The position numbers and the translations under genes were made by a program. From Thermohalobaculum sp039817245 (GTDB lineage Bacteria > Pseudomonadota > Alphaproteobacteria > Rhodobacterales > Rhodobacteraceae), in contig JBCBWF010000181.1 of assembly GCA_039817245.1 (NCBI GenBank), positions 1 to 9,557 of the forward strand: a stretch of DNA of 9,557 nt, given 5' to 3'. Shown here one piece after another: positions 1-6,447 of the stretch. Within the stretch, counting starts at the first letter, position 1. The number at the start of each line of letters is the position of its first letter. Below the pieces are notes generated by a model that saw only the letters and a list, made by a program, of their open reading frames with translations, was not told the DNA's origin and ran no database searches.

Positions 1-297
1 GAGGCCCGCGGCGTGGGCGGGATCTTCTACGACGACCACTGCACGGGCGACTGGGAGGCGGACTTCGCCTTCACCCAGGATGTCGGCCGCGCCTTTCTCG
101 AGGCCTACATGCCCGTGGCCGAGCGTCGGCGGGATGAGGCGTGGGACGAGGCGGACCGGGCGCATCAGCTCTATCGCCGCGGGCTCTATGCCGAGTTCAA
201 TCTCGTCTACGACCGCGGCACGCGCTTCGGCCTCGAGACCGGGCACAATCCCGAGGCGGTGCTGATGAGCATGCCCCCGCTCGCCACCTGGCCGTGA
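1..297 (+). CDS. hemF: Oxygen-dependent coproporphyrinogen III oxidase, C-terminal part (5' end outside window)
   Basis: The last 98 codons of a gene that begins before the window. HemF oxidatively decarboxylates coproporphyrinogen III to protoporphyrinogen IX with O2 in haem synthesis and acts as a soluble cytoplasmic dimer. The visible peptide carries the family's C-terminal signatures: RGVGGIFYDD at residues 3-12, FTQDVGRAFL soon after, and EFNLVYDRGT at 65-74, followed by FGLETGHNPEAVLMSMPP and a terminal tryptophan-proline. About 300 residues is usual for the family, so roughly two thirds of the protein is missing upstream. The first GTG in the window (position 13) lies inside the conserved motif and is not the start. 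The stop codon overlaps the GTG start of the following dehydrogenase (GTGA), implying translational coupling. The assignment rests on recalled family motifs and is strong. Confidence 0.95.
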   Translation, partial: EARGVGGIFYDDHCTGDWEADFAFTQDVGRAFLEAYMPVAERRRDEAWDEADRAHQLYRRGLYAEFNLVYDRGTRFGLETGHNPEAVLMSMPPLATWP

Positions 298-1049
298 GCG
301 GGCGCTTCGCCGGGCTCGAGGTCCTCGTCACCGGGGCCTCTTCCGGCATCGGTCGCGCCACGGTGACGGCTTTTTCGGCGCAGGGCGCGCGGGTGCATGC
401 GCTGGCCCGCCGCGCAGAGCGGCTGGAGACGCTTGCCGCCGTGACCGGGGCCGTGCCGCATGCGGTCGACATGACAGACACGGCAGCACTCGAGGCGCTG
501 GCGGGGCGCATCGCGCCGGATGTTCTGGTGAACAACGCCGGTCTCGGTGCCGGGATCGCGGGGCTCGAGGGCGCGGCGGAGGACGAGGTCGCACGCACGA
601 TCGGCGTGAACGTCACCGCGCTTCTGCAGGCGTTGCGCCTTTTCCTGCCCGGCATGCGCGCGCGCGGACGGGGCCATGTGGTCAATATCGGCTCTGTGGC
701 CGGGCTCTACCCCATCATGTCGACGGTCTACGGGGCGTCGAAGGGGGCGGTTCGGCAGATCTCGCGCAATCTGCGCATCGAGCTGCGCGGCACGGGGATC
801 CGGGTGACCGAGATCCAGCCCGGGCGCGTGTCCACCGAGTTCTACGATGCCGCGATCCCCGACGATGCGCAGACGCGCGATCGGCTGAAGACCACCGGCG
901 TGCGGGAGCTCTCGCCCGAGGACATCGCCGGGGCCGTGCTCTACGCCGTTGGCGCGCCCGCCCATGTCAACATCTCCGCCATCGAGATCCAGCCTGTCGA
1001 GCAGAGCTATGGCGGCGTGAGCTTCGACCCGGTGGATTGGGCGGACTAG
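294..1049 (+). CDS. YdfG-type NADP-dependent short-chain dehydrogenase (3-hydroxy acid dehydrogenase family)
   Basis: A complete classical SDR of 251 residues. It has the cofactor motif TGASSGIG at 13-20, an ARR at 38-40 that suggests NADP(H) preference, NNAG at 80-83, catalytic Ser134, and the YxxxK pair Tyr146/Lys150 with PG at 176-177. The C-terminal stretch PAHVNISAIEIQPVEQSYGG closely resembles E. coli YdfG, which oxidises serine, allothreonine and other 3-hydroxy acids and also reduces malonic semialdehyde. The exact substrate here is inferred only from that resemblance. The start is the GTG overlapping the hemF stop. It has no clear Shine-Dalgarno, fitting translational coupling, and starts further upstream would add a non-SDR extension inside hemF. 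The gene ends by overlapping the stop codon of the convergent sensor kinase by three bases. Confidence 0.92.
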   Translation: MSGRFAGLEVLVTGASSGIGRATVTAFSAQGARVHALARRAERLETLAAVTGAVPHAVDMTDTAALEALAGRIAPDVLVNNAGLGAGIAGLEGAAEDEVARTIGVNVTALLQALRLFLPGMRARGRGHVVNIGSVAGLYPIMSTVYGASKGAVRQISRNLRIELRGTGIRVTEIQPGRVSTEFYDAAIPDDAQTRDRLKTTGVRELSPEDIAGAVLYAVGAPAHVNISAIEIQPVEQSYGGVSFDPVDWAD

Positions 1050-2422
1050 GCGGCCGCGCCTTCCGCCGGTGCGTCGTCGGCGGGAAGGAACAGGGGCAGC
1101 CGGATGACGAGACGCGCACCGCCGGCCGGTGCATCGTCGATCTCGACACGGCCGCCATGGGCCTCGGCGAGGCTGCGCACCACGGCGAGGCCCAGGCCCG
1201 CCCCGCCGGTCCGCCGCGCGCGTGATGTCTCGGTCCGGGTAAAGGGTTCGAGGAGCAGGGCGCGCTGGTCCATCGGGATGCCCGGGCCTTCGTCGTCGAC
1301 CAGCAGCACCACATCCGGTCCCTCGGCCCGGAGCGTCAGATGTGCGGCATGGCCATAGCGCAGGGCGTTGTCGATGAGGTTGGCGACGATGCGTCGAAGC
1401 GCCAGCCGGTCGCCGAGCACGGCCGTTCCCGCCGCATCCTCTCCATCGTCGAGCGTGACCGGGGCGCCCGCCGCGCGCCGGTCCGCGACCTCCGAGGCGA
1501 CGAGGGCGGCGAGTTCGATCAGCTCCTCGTCAAGCTCGCTCGCACCGGCGCGGCTCGCGAGCAGCGCGTCGTCGAGCAGCGCGATCATGTCGGCGATGTC
1601 GGCGGCCGCGCGGGCGCGGTCGTCCGGATCCGCGATCTTGTCGATGCGCAGCCTCAGCCGTGTCGCGAAGGTGCGCAGATCGTGCTGGATGCCGCCCACC
1701 AGAGCCATGCGCGCCCGGATGAGGGTCGTGAGCCGCTCCTGCAGTCGCTCGAAGGCCGCCACGAGCGCGCGGAGTTCCGGCGAGCGCGCCCGGATCTGCG
1801 GCAACGCCACGGCCTCGCCGGCGGGATCGACCCGGTCGACCGCCGCCGCCAGTCGCGAAAGCGGGCGGAACTCGCGGTGCAGGGCGATCAGCGTGACGAG
1901 CGCCACCAGCACCGCGATGATCGCGGCGCCGAAGCCGACAGGCAGGCCGATGGGAACCACCATCAACGGGCTCTCGGTCTCGATCACCAGTGTCTCGCCG
2001 CCCGCGAGCCCGATCCGGAACTCCACCGAATTGAGCGCGCTGGCCATAACGTAGAAGAGCGGGCGCGCGCCTTCCTTTGGCTCGACGACCAGGGGACGGG
2101 GGGCGAGCGCTTCGCGATAGGCCTCCAGCGCGGCGGCGTCGACCCGGCCGAGTTCCGGCAGGCGCGTGGTCTCGACCGCTCCGGTCGCGATCGAGGCCGA
2201 GAAATGGCGGGTGCTGACCGCCTCCAGGGTCAGCGCGCGCTCCGCCGGTGCGGCCCGCTCCAGCACCTCCGCCAGCGCGGCGAGGCGTTCGGGTGTCGGC
2301 AGGGCGGCGTCCCGCCCGGCGCCGGTGGCCACATAGCCCGCGGCGACGAAGGTCAGCCAGACCGCGAAGAGGGCGACGACGACAATGAGGCCCACGCGTC
2401 CGGGCAGCGTCACGCGCGCCAT
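1046..2422 (-). CDS. Membrane sensor histidine kinase (HAMP-HisKA-HATPase)
   Basis: A 458-residue two-component kinase. A first membrane helix (about 10-32) and a second (about 154-181) flank a periplasmic sensor domain of about 120 residues that I do not recognise. A HAMP segment covers about 182-236. The HisKA H-box is GIQHDLRTFATRL with phospho-acceptor His247 and Thr251 at the H+4 phosphatase position. The ATPase domain shows the N-box NLIDNALRYG (348-357), the G1 box DEGPGIP (377-383), LLEPF before the lid, and the G2 box GGAGLGLAV (406-414). The proline usually following HDLRT is Phe252. The start ATG overlaps the response-regulator stop (ATGA), so the two are co-translated and are almost certainly partners. 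The input signal is unknown; the divergent secreted and EF-hand genes hint at an envelope or cation cue. Confidence 0.95.
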   Translation of the reverse strand: MARVTLPGRVGLIVVVALFAVWLTFVAAGYVATGAGRDAALPTPERLAALAEVLERAAPAERALTLEAVSTRHFSASIATGAVETTRLPELGRVDAAALEAYREALAPRPLVVEPKEGARPLFYVMASALNSVEFRIGLAGGETLVIETESPLMVVPIGLPVGFGAAIIAVLVALVTLIALHREFRPLSRLAAAVDRVDPAGEAVALPQIRARSPELRALVAAFERLQERLTTLIRARMALVGGIQHDLRTFATRLRLRIDKIADPDDRARAAADIADMIALLDDALLASRAGASELDEELIELAALVASEVADRRAAGAPVTLDDGEDAAGTAVLGDRLALRRIVANLIDNALRYGHAAHLTLRAEGPDVVLLVDDEGPGIPMDQRALLLEPFTRTETSRARRTGGAGLGLAVVRSLAEAHGGRVEIDDAPAGGARLVIRLPLFLPADDAPAEGAAA

Positions 2423-3141
2423 CAGGGCGCCGCCTTCACCGGCGCGGTGAAGAGGTAACCGCCATTGCGCACGGTGCTGATGAGCTGGGTGCCCGGGCTC
2501 GCCCCGTCGAGCTTGCGCCTGAGGCGGGAGACGAGCATGTCGACCGTCCGGTCGAACGGCTCCGCGCCGCGCCCGCGCAGCTGATCGAGGATCTGGTCGC
2601 GCGACAGCACCCGGCGCGGGCGCTGCACGAAGCAGGCGAGCAGGTCGAACTCGCCGCTGGTGAGGCTCAGCGCCGTGCCCTCCTGGTCCACGAGCTGGCG
2701 GGCATCGAGATCGATCACGAAGCGGTCGAAGGCGAAGCGACGCGACGGGGCCTCTGTGGCGGGCCGGTCGGAGATCCGCCGGAGCACCGCCCGGATGCGT
2801 GCGAGCAGCTCGCGAGGCCCGAACGGTTTCACGAGGTAATCGTCCGCGCCCATCTCGAGGCCCACAACCCGATCGATCTCGTCGCTCTTGGCGGTGAGCA
2901 TCAGGATCGCCGGCCCGTTGCCTGCGCGCAGCCGCCTGCAGATCGACAGCCCGTCCTCGCGCGGCAACATCAGGTCGAGCACCACGAGATCCGGGCGGCG
3001 CCGCGCGAGCACCGCGTCCATCGCCTCGCCATCGGCCGCCTCCTCCACCTCCAGCCCCTCCTTGGACAGGAACTCCGCCACCAGCTGGCGGATATCGGGG
3101 TCGTCATCGACCACCAGGATGAGGGGGCGGGCATCGCTCAT
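2422..3141 (-). CDS. OmpR/PhoB-family response regulator
   Basis: A 239-residue DNA-binding response regulator. The receiver domain (about 7-120) has the acidic pocket Asp12/Asp13, phospho-acceptor Asp56 in VVLDLMLP, Thr83 and Lys105 in KPFGPRELLARI. The winged-helix effector domain (about 135-233) contains LTSGEFDLLACF, a recognition helix region with RTVDMLVSRLRRKLD, and the wing ending in VRNGGYLF, all typical of the OmpR class. I chose the ATG at 3141 because the receiver fold starts four residues later. A longer frame back to 3342 would add 67 residues unlike any receiver extension and would swallow the divergent promoter region. Its Shine-Dalgarno is weak. It is first in the operon, followed by its kinase with an ATGA overlap. 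TTAC repeats about 50 bp upstream may be its own binding site. Confidence 0.95.
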   Translation of the reverse strand: MSDARPLILVVDDDPDIRQLVAEFLSKEGLEVEEAADGEAMDAVLARRRPDLVVLDLMLPREDGLSICRRLRAGNGPAILMLTAKSDEIDRVVGLEMGADDYLVKPFGPRELLARIRAVLRRISDRPATEAPSRRFAFDRFVIDLDARQLVDQEGTALSLTSGEFDLLACFVQRPRRVLSRDQILDQLRGRGAEPFDRTVDMLVSRLRRKLDGASPGTQLISTVRNGGYLFTAPVKAAP

Positions 3142-3341
3142 GGCCCGAACATCGGCCAGCCGGACTGGCCCGGCAAGCCGTCCGGCGCGGCGATTACAAA
3201 CTGTTACGCGCCGTTGACCGAGCGATACCGCCCGTTTCCCGCCGTCGATACTGGGATGACAACCGGCGCGTAGCTCTTGGCCCAGGCGGCAGGACACCTC
3301 CGAACACGCCACCGCCGAGAGATGAGAGAAAGGAACACGCA
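3142..3341. promoter_or_regulatory. Divergent intergenic promoter region
   Basis: These 200 bases separate the minus-strand regulator operon from the plus-strand secreted-protein gene and must hold promoters for both. The AT-richest part is around 3191-3209, which also holds the TTAC repeats. On the minus strand TGTAAT (complement of 3193-3198) is a good -10 candidate, giving a leader of about 45 bases to the regulator start. On the plus strand GATACC (3224-3229) or GATACT (3247-3252) are weaker -10 candidates. AGAAAGGA at 3327-3334 is a good Shine-Dalgarno for the ATG at 3342. No open reading frame with convincing coding character lies here. Promoter positions are by eye only. Confidence 0.6.
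3194..3218. promoter_or_regulatory. RstA-box-like direct repeats, candidate response-regulator operator
   Basis: TTAC occurs at 3194-3197 and again at 3204-3207, exactly one helical turn apart, and TTGAC follows at 3214-3218, so three similar half-sites are phased at 10 bp. OmpR-family regulators bind tandem half-sites with this phasing. TACAAACTGTTACG matches the enterobacterial RstA box TACATNTNGTTACA at 9 of its 12 defined positions. It lies between the regulator gene and the divergent secreted-protein gene and would overlap the -10 of the former and the -35 zone of the latter. That binding is by the adjacent regulator is inference. Confidence 0.5.
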
Positions 3342-3644
3342 ATGAGCAAGGTCTTCACCATTCCCGCCCTCGTCGCCGCGCTCGCGATCGGTGCTGCCGC
3401 AGAGGCCGGCGCCTGGGAGCGAAAGGGCACCGTCACGGGCGCGCGCGGCACGGGCACGGTCGATGCCACCGGCAACTGCTCCGGCGGTGCCTGCACGCGC
3501 GATGTCACGCGCACCGGCCCCTATGGCCGCAGCACCGCGCGCTCGGGCAGCGGCAGCTGTGCCGGTGGCGTCTGCTCCGGCAACCGCACGACCACGGGCC
3601 CGGCGGGCCAGACCCGCACGCGCCAGGGGTCGATCTCGCGCTGA
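3342..3644 (+). CDS. Small secreted protein with tandem 27-residue CxGGxC repeats
   Basis: A 100-residue protein of no function known to me. Residues 1-24 form a signal peptide with a hydrophobic core (PALVAALAIGAAA) and an AxA-type site before Trp25. The mature part is rich in Gly, Thr, Ser and Arg. Residues 44-70 and 71-97 are exact-length 27-residue repeats sharing the pattern G-x-C-x-G-G-x-C, then T, TGP, G, R and GS. A partial, more diverged unit (VTGARGT, about 31-37) precedes them. Each full unit carries one CxGGxC pair (Cys46/51, Cys73/78), so two small disulfide loops or metal sites are possible in the periplasm. The ATG at 3342 has a clear Shine-Dalgarno 7 bases upstream. It is divergent from the response regulator and is followed after 63 bases by an exported EF-hand protein, probably in one transcript. 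Confidence 0.85.
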   Translation: MSKVFTIPALVAALAIGAAAEAGAWERKGTVTGARGTGTVDATGNCSGGACTRDVTRTGPYGRSTARSGSGSCAGGVCSGNRTTTGPAGQTRTRQGSISR

Positions 3645-3656
3645 CATCCCGCGGAC

Positions 3657-3678
3657 GCGGCGCTCGCAGAAGCGCCGC
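3657..3678 (+). other. Intercistronic hairpin, 8-bp perfect stem
   Basis: GCGGCGCT (3657-3664) pairs perfectly with AGCGCCGC (3671-3678) around a 6-base loop, in the gap between the repeat-protein stop and the EF-hand gene. No T-tract follows, so it is more likely an mRNA stabiliser or processing element that sets different levels for the two proteins than a full terminator. Confidence 0.5.
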
Positions 3679-3707
3679 TCGATCCAACCGGAGCAAGGAA
3701 AGAAGCC

Positions 3708-4025
3708 ATGGACACCAACTTCACCATTTTCGCCGTCATCGTCGCCATCGTCATCGGAGCGGCTGCCGGCGCGAACGCCTCCGAAGCCGCCAAGGAGCAG
3801 GCGGCGGCGAACTTCATGCAGGCCGACGCAGATGCGGACGGGGCGCTGACGCTCAGCGAGTTCACGACCCTCATCGATCTCAATGCGCAGCACGGGATCG
3901 GCCGCGCCGCGATGATCCGCCGGTTCGGCAAATACGGCACCGCGTTCGGGCGCATCGACACCAATGCCGATGGCTTCGTCACGCCGGAGGAGATGTCCGC
4001 GCTCGCCGAGAAGGCCCGTCGCTGA
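3708..4025 (+). CDS. Small exported or membrane-anchored EF-hand protein
   Basis: A 105-residue protein with a hydrophobic N-terminus (about 5-21) ending GANAS, which may be a cleaved signal peptide or an anchor. Two canonical EF-hand loops follow. The first has ligands at loop positions 1, 3, 5 and 12 as Asp40, Asp42, Asp44, Glu51 with Gly45 at position 6. The second has Asp84, Asn86, Asp88, Glu95 with Gly89. Both look competent to bind Ca2+ and form a standard pair about 44 residues apart. The likely site is the periplasm. AAGGAAAG (3695-3702) is a good Shine-Dalgarno for the ATG. It follows the CxGGxC repeat protein on the same strand and is closed by a strong hairpin. Neighbourhood with a two-component system suggests a role in sensing or buffering calcium or other cations at the envelope; that is inference. 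Confidence 0.9.
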   Translation: MDTNFTIFAVIVAIVIGAAAGANASEAAKEQAAANFMQADADADGALTLSEFTTLIDLNAQHGIGRAAMIRRFGKYGTAFGRIDTNADGFVTPEEMSALAEKARR

Positions 4026-4040
4026 CATCTGCCCAGCCCG

Positions 4041-4070
4041 CCGGTGCCCTGCCCGCGCGCAGGGCACCGG
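4041..4070 (+). terminator. Strong 12-bp hairpin after the EF-hand gene
   Basis: CCGGTGCCCTGC (4041-4052) pairs perfectly with GCAGGGCACCGG (4059-4070) around a 6-base loop, and ATGTTTCG follows. The stem is very stable but the T-run is only three bases, so termination could be partial. It separates the small secreted genes from the exporter operon, whose start is only 38 bases further on. Either a compact promoter sits in those 38 bases or some transcription reads through. Confidence 0.7.
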
Positions 4071-4108
4071 ATGTTTCGTCCATGCGTTACGGAGGCCAGG
4101 AGAAGACG

Positions 4109-5311
4109 ATGCGCGATCTCATCGACGATGCCGAAGGCACGCTTGTCGGGCAGCGCCCGCCGGCGCGCCGGCGCTCCCGGCGCGCGCCGGTCCTGTGGGT
4201 CTTGCTGGCCACCGTGGCCGCCGTGGCCGTGCTGGGCGGTGCGCGCTACGCGGTGCCGGTCGAAACGCGGGCCCATCAGGCGACGGCCGGCCCCTTCCAT
4301 GTCGCCCTGAAAGGGCCGGGCACGCTGGAGGCACGCCGCCACACCGTGCTGAGCACGACAGTGCAGGGCCGGCTCGAGGCGCTGCCCTTCGATGTCGGCG
4401 ACCATGTGGAGGCTGGCACGCCCGTCGCCCGACTGGAGGACAACGAGGCGCGCATCGATCTCGGCCAGGCGACCGAGGAGGCGCGCGCCACGGTACACCA
4501 GATCGCCGAGGCGGAGGCCCAGCTCCGGCGCGAGGAGGCCACGCTCATGCGCTACGAGCGTGATCTGGCGCGCCAGGCGGAGCTCCGCGCCCGCGGCGTG
4601 ATCGCGGACGGGGCACATGACATCGCCCGCGCGGAGCGCGACGCCGCGGTGGCGCGCGTCGCCGAGGCGCGCGCACGGATCGAGCGGCTGCGCGCCGAGC
4701 TCGCGGTCGCCACCCATCAGGTCGAGCGGCGCGAGGAGGCTGTGACCCAGACCCTCGTCACGGCTCCCTTCGATGCCGTCGTGGTGGCGAAGGCGCGCGA
4801 GATCGGCGATGTCGTCACCCCCGGCACCGCCATTCTCGAGATCGTCGACCCGGCGACGCTGATCCTGAGCGCGCGGCTCGACGAGAGCGAGATGGCGCGC
4901 GTCGAGCAGGGGCAGGCCGCGCTCGTGCGCTTCGAATCCGAGCCCGCTCGCGCGCATCGCGCCACCGTTCACCGCATCGGCCGCGAGGTCGACCGGGAAA
5001 CGCGCGAGTTCAGCGTGGAGCTCACGCTCGCCTCCCTGCCCAAGAACTGGGCGCTCGGCCAGCGGGGCTCGGCGGAAATCCGCGTTGCGAGCCGGTCCGA
5101 GGCGGTCACCGTTCCCGCCGCCGCGGTCCGTCGCCGCAACGGTGCGTTCGGGGTCTGGGCCCTTCAGGAAGGCCGCGCGCGATGGCGGCCGCTCGAATTC
5201 GGCGCGACGGCCGACGGCACGGTGGAAGTGCTGGCCGGCATCGAGCGCGGCGACACCGTGCTCGACGGCAAGACCCTCTACGAGGGCATGCGCGTGCAGG
5301 CCCTGCCATGA
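4109..5311 (+). CDS. HlyD/MacA-type periplasmic adaptor (membrane fusion protein) of an ABC exporter
   Basis: A 400-residue adaptor linking an inner-membrane ABC exporter to the outer envelope, presumably through a TolC-like channel not present here. It has an Arg-rich cytoplasmic start (20-25), one membrane helix (about 28-48), a first lipoyl half-motif (VQGRLEALPFDVGDHVEAGTPVARL, 85-109), a long charged coiled coil of Ala, Glu and Arg (about 113-212), the second lipoyl half (TAPFDAVVVAKAREIGDVVTPG, 218-239), and beta-barrel and membrane-proximal domains to the end. I chose the ATG at 4109, which has AGGAGA at 4098-4103 five bases upstream. The in-frame ATG at 4082 adds nine residues, lacks a Shine-Dalgarno and sits beside the hairpin. 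The stop overlaps the permease start (ATGA). Gene order adaptor-permease-ATPase equals DevBCA. The substrate is unknown. Confidence 0.92.
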   Translation: MRDLIDDAEGTLVGQRPPARRRSRRAPVLWVLLATVAAVAVLGGARYAVPVETRAHQATAGPFHVALKGPGTLEARRHTVLSTTVQGRLEALPFDVGDHVEAGTPVARLEDNEARIDLGQATEEARATVHQIAEAEAQLRREEATLMRYERDLARQAELRARGVIADGAHDIARAERDAAVARVAEARARIERLRAELAVATHQVERREEAVTQTLVTAPFDAVVVAKAREIGDVVTPGTAILEIVDPATLILSARLDESEMARVEQGQAALVRFESEPARAHRATVHRIGREVDRETREFSVELTLASLPKNWALGQRGSAEIRVASRSEAVTVPAAAVRRRNGAFGVWALQEGRARWRPLEFGATADGTVEVLAGIERGDTVLDGKTLYEGMRVQALP

Positions 5312-6447
5312 ACCTCGCCGTCAAGGATATCCGCCACACCCTGCCGCGCTTTCTCATCACGCTGCTCGGCGTCGGTCTGCTCATCACCGCCAGCGTCGGC
5401 ATGATCGGCCTCTATCGCGGCATCGTGCAGGACGCGACCTTGCTGATCGAGGAGATCGGTGCGGACTTCTGGATCGTGCAGGGCGGCCGGGCGGGGCCCT
5501 TTGCCGAGCCCTCCGTGGTCTCCTCGTCCATGGATCGGCGGGTGGAGGGGCTGGACGGCGTCGCCCGCGTGCGCCGCTTCATGCAGTCCGACCAGCAGAT
5601 CCTGCATGAGGGCGAGCAGCGCCGCGCGACGGTCGTGGGGCTCGATTATCCGAAGGACCGCGGCGAATGGGTCAACCTCGTCGCCGGGCGGTATCTCGGG
5701 CAGAGCCGCTACGAAGTGATCGCCGATGAGAGCCTCGGCTTCGCGCTGGGCGACCGCATCACGCTGGCGCGCGACGACTATGAGGTCGTCGGCCTCACGA
5801 CGCAGATGATCAGCGGCATGGGCGACGGCCTGATCTTCCTCGCCATCAACGACGCGGTCGACATCGCCCGGCGCAAGGCCAACGAGGAGATCCTGCTCGC
5901 GCGCGCCGCCAGCGGCCGCGAGGCGGTGTTCCAGGAGAGCAAGATCGCCGCGATCCTGGCCGAGATCGAGCCCGGCGCGGACGAGGCCGCGCTCCGTCGC
6001 GCGGTGCTGAGCTGGGGCGATGCCAACATCCTCAGCAGCGACGAGCAGAGCGATCTCTTCCTCAACCAGCGGCTCTGGCGGCTCAAGGTGCAGATCCTGT
6101 CCTTCACCGGCGTGCTGATGGCCGTCATGACGATCGTGATCTCGCTGATCGTCTACACCATGACGCTCGAGAAGCTGCACCAGATCAGCCTTCTCAAGCT
6201 CATCGGTGCCCGCAATGGCCTGATCTACGGCATGATCGTCCAGCAGGCCGTTCTCATCGGGCTTGGCGGATACGCCGTGGGCGTGGCGCTCGCGCATGGC
6301 ATTTTCCCGTTCTTCCCGCGCCGCGTGGTGCTCGATCCGCAGGATCTGGGCCTGATGCTCGGCGCCGTCCTGCTGATCGGGCTGCTCGCCGCGCAACTCG
6401 GGATCCGCCGGGCCATGCAGGCGCGCGCACAGGATGTGCTGTCATGA
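5308..6447 (+). CDS. FtsX/MacB-like ABC exporter permease (DevC-like)
   Basis: A 379-residue permease with the MacB/FtsX plan. It has one N-terminal membrane helix (about 15-36), a large periplasmic domain (about 40-258), and three C-terminal helices (about 262-286, 304-330 and 347-365). After the second helix comes LEKLHQISLLKLIGAR (287-302), the cytoplasmic coupling segment seen in this superfamily, ending in the typical IGA. Such proteins usually work as dimers and drive periplasmic substrates outward by mechanotransmission rather than moving them across the inner membrane. The ATG at 5308 overlaps the adaptor stop, and the stop overlaps the ATPase start, both as ATGA. An in-frame start further upstream would lie deep inside the adaptor gene and is not needed. 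The substrate cannot be read from the sequence. Confidence 0.93.
   Translation: MNLAVKDIRHTLPRFLITLLGVGLLITASVGMIGLYRGIVQDATLLIEEIGADFWIVQGGRAGPFAEPSVVSSSMDRRVEGLDGVARVRRFMQSDQQILHEGEQRRATVVGLDYPKDRGEWVNLVAGRYLGQSRYEVIADESLGFALGDRITLARDDYEVVGLTTQMISGMGDGLIFLAINDAVDIARRKANEEILLARAASGREAVFQESKIAAILAEIEPGADEAALRRAVLSWGDANILSSDEQSDLFLNQRLWRLKVQILSFTGVLMAVMTIVISLIVYTMTLEKLHQISLLKLIGARNGLIYGMIVQQAVLIGLGGYAVGVALAHGIFPFFPRRVVLDPQDLGLMLGAVLLIGLLAAQLGIRRAMQARAQDVLS

Noticed and set aside
1340..2458. Long plus-strand frame (372 codons) opposite the histidine kinase
   Set aside because: Composition is Arg/Gly/Asp/Gln-rich with no fold, and the opposite strand encodes a complete kinase with all catalytic boxes.
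3142..3342. N-terminal extension of the response regulator to 3342
   Set aside because: The receiver domain begins right after the ATG at 3141, and the extension would cover the divergent promoter with non-homologous residues.
4081..4095. GTTAC at 4086-4090 as a second response-regulator box before the exporter operon
   Set aside because: Only one half-site is visible, and no phased partner lies 10 or 11 bp upstream.
4082..4108. Upstream ATG at 4082 for the adaptor protein
   Set aside because: No Shine-Dalgarno before it, while ATG 4109 has AGGAGA at ideal spacing.
3521..4972. Long minus-strand reading frame (483 codons) opposite the EF-hand and adaptor genes
   Set aside because: It is antisense to clear genes, contains no recognisable domain, and crosses a hairpin and intergenic DNA. 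High GC content commonly opens such frames.
5278..6396. Long minus-strand frame (372 codons) opposite the ABC permease
   Set aside because: Rich in His/Asp/Glu/Arg without domains; it mirrors the third-position bias of the permease gene.
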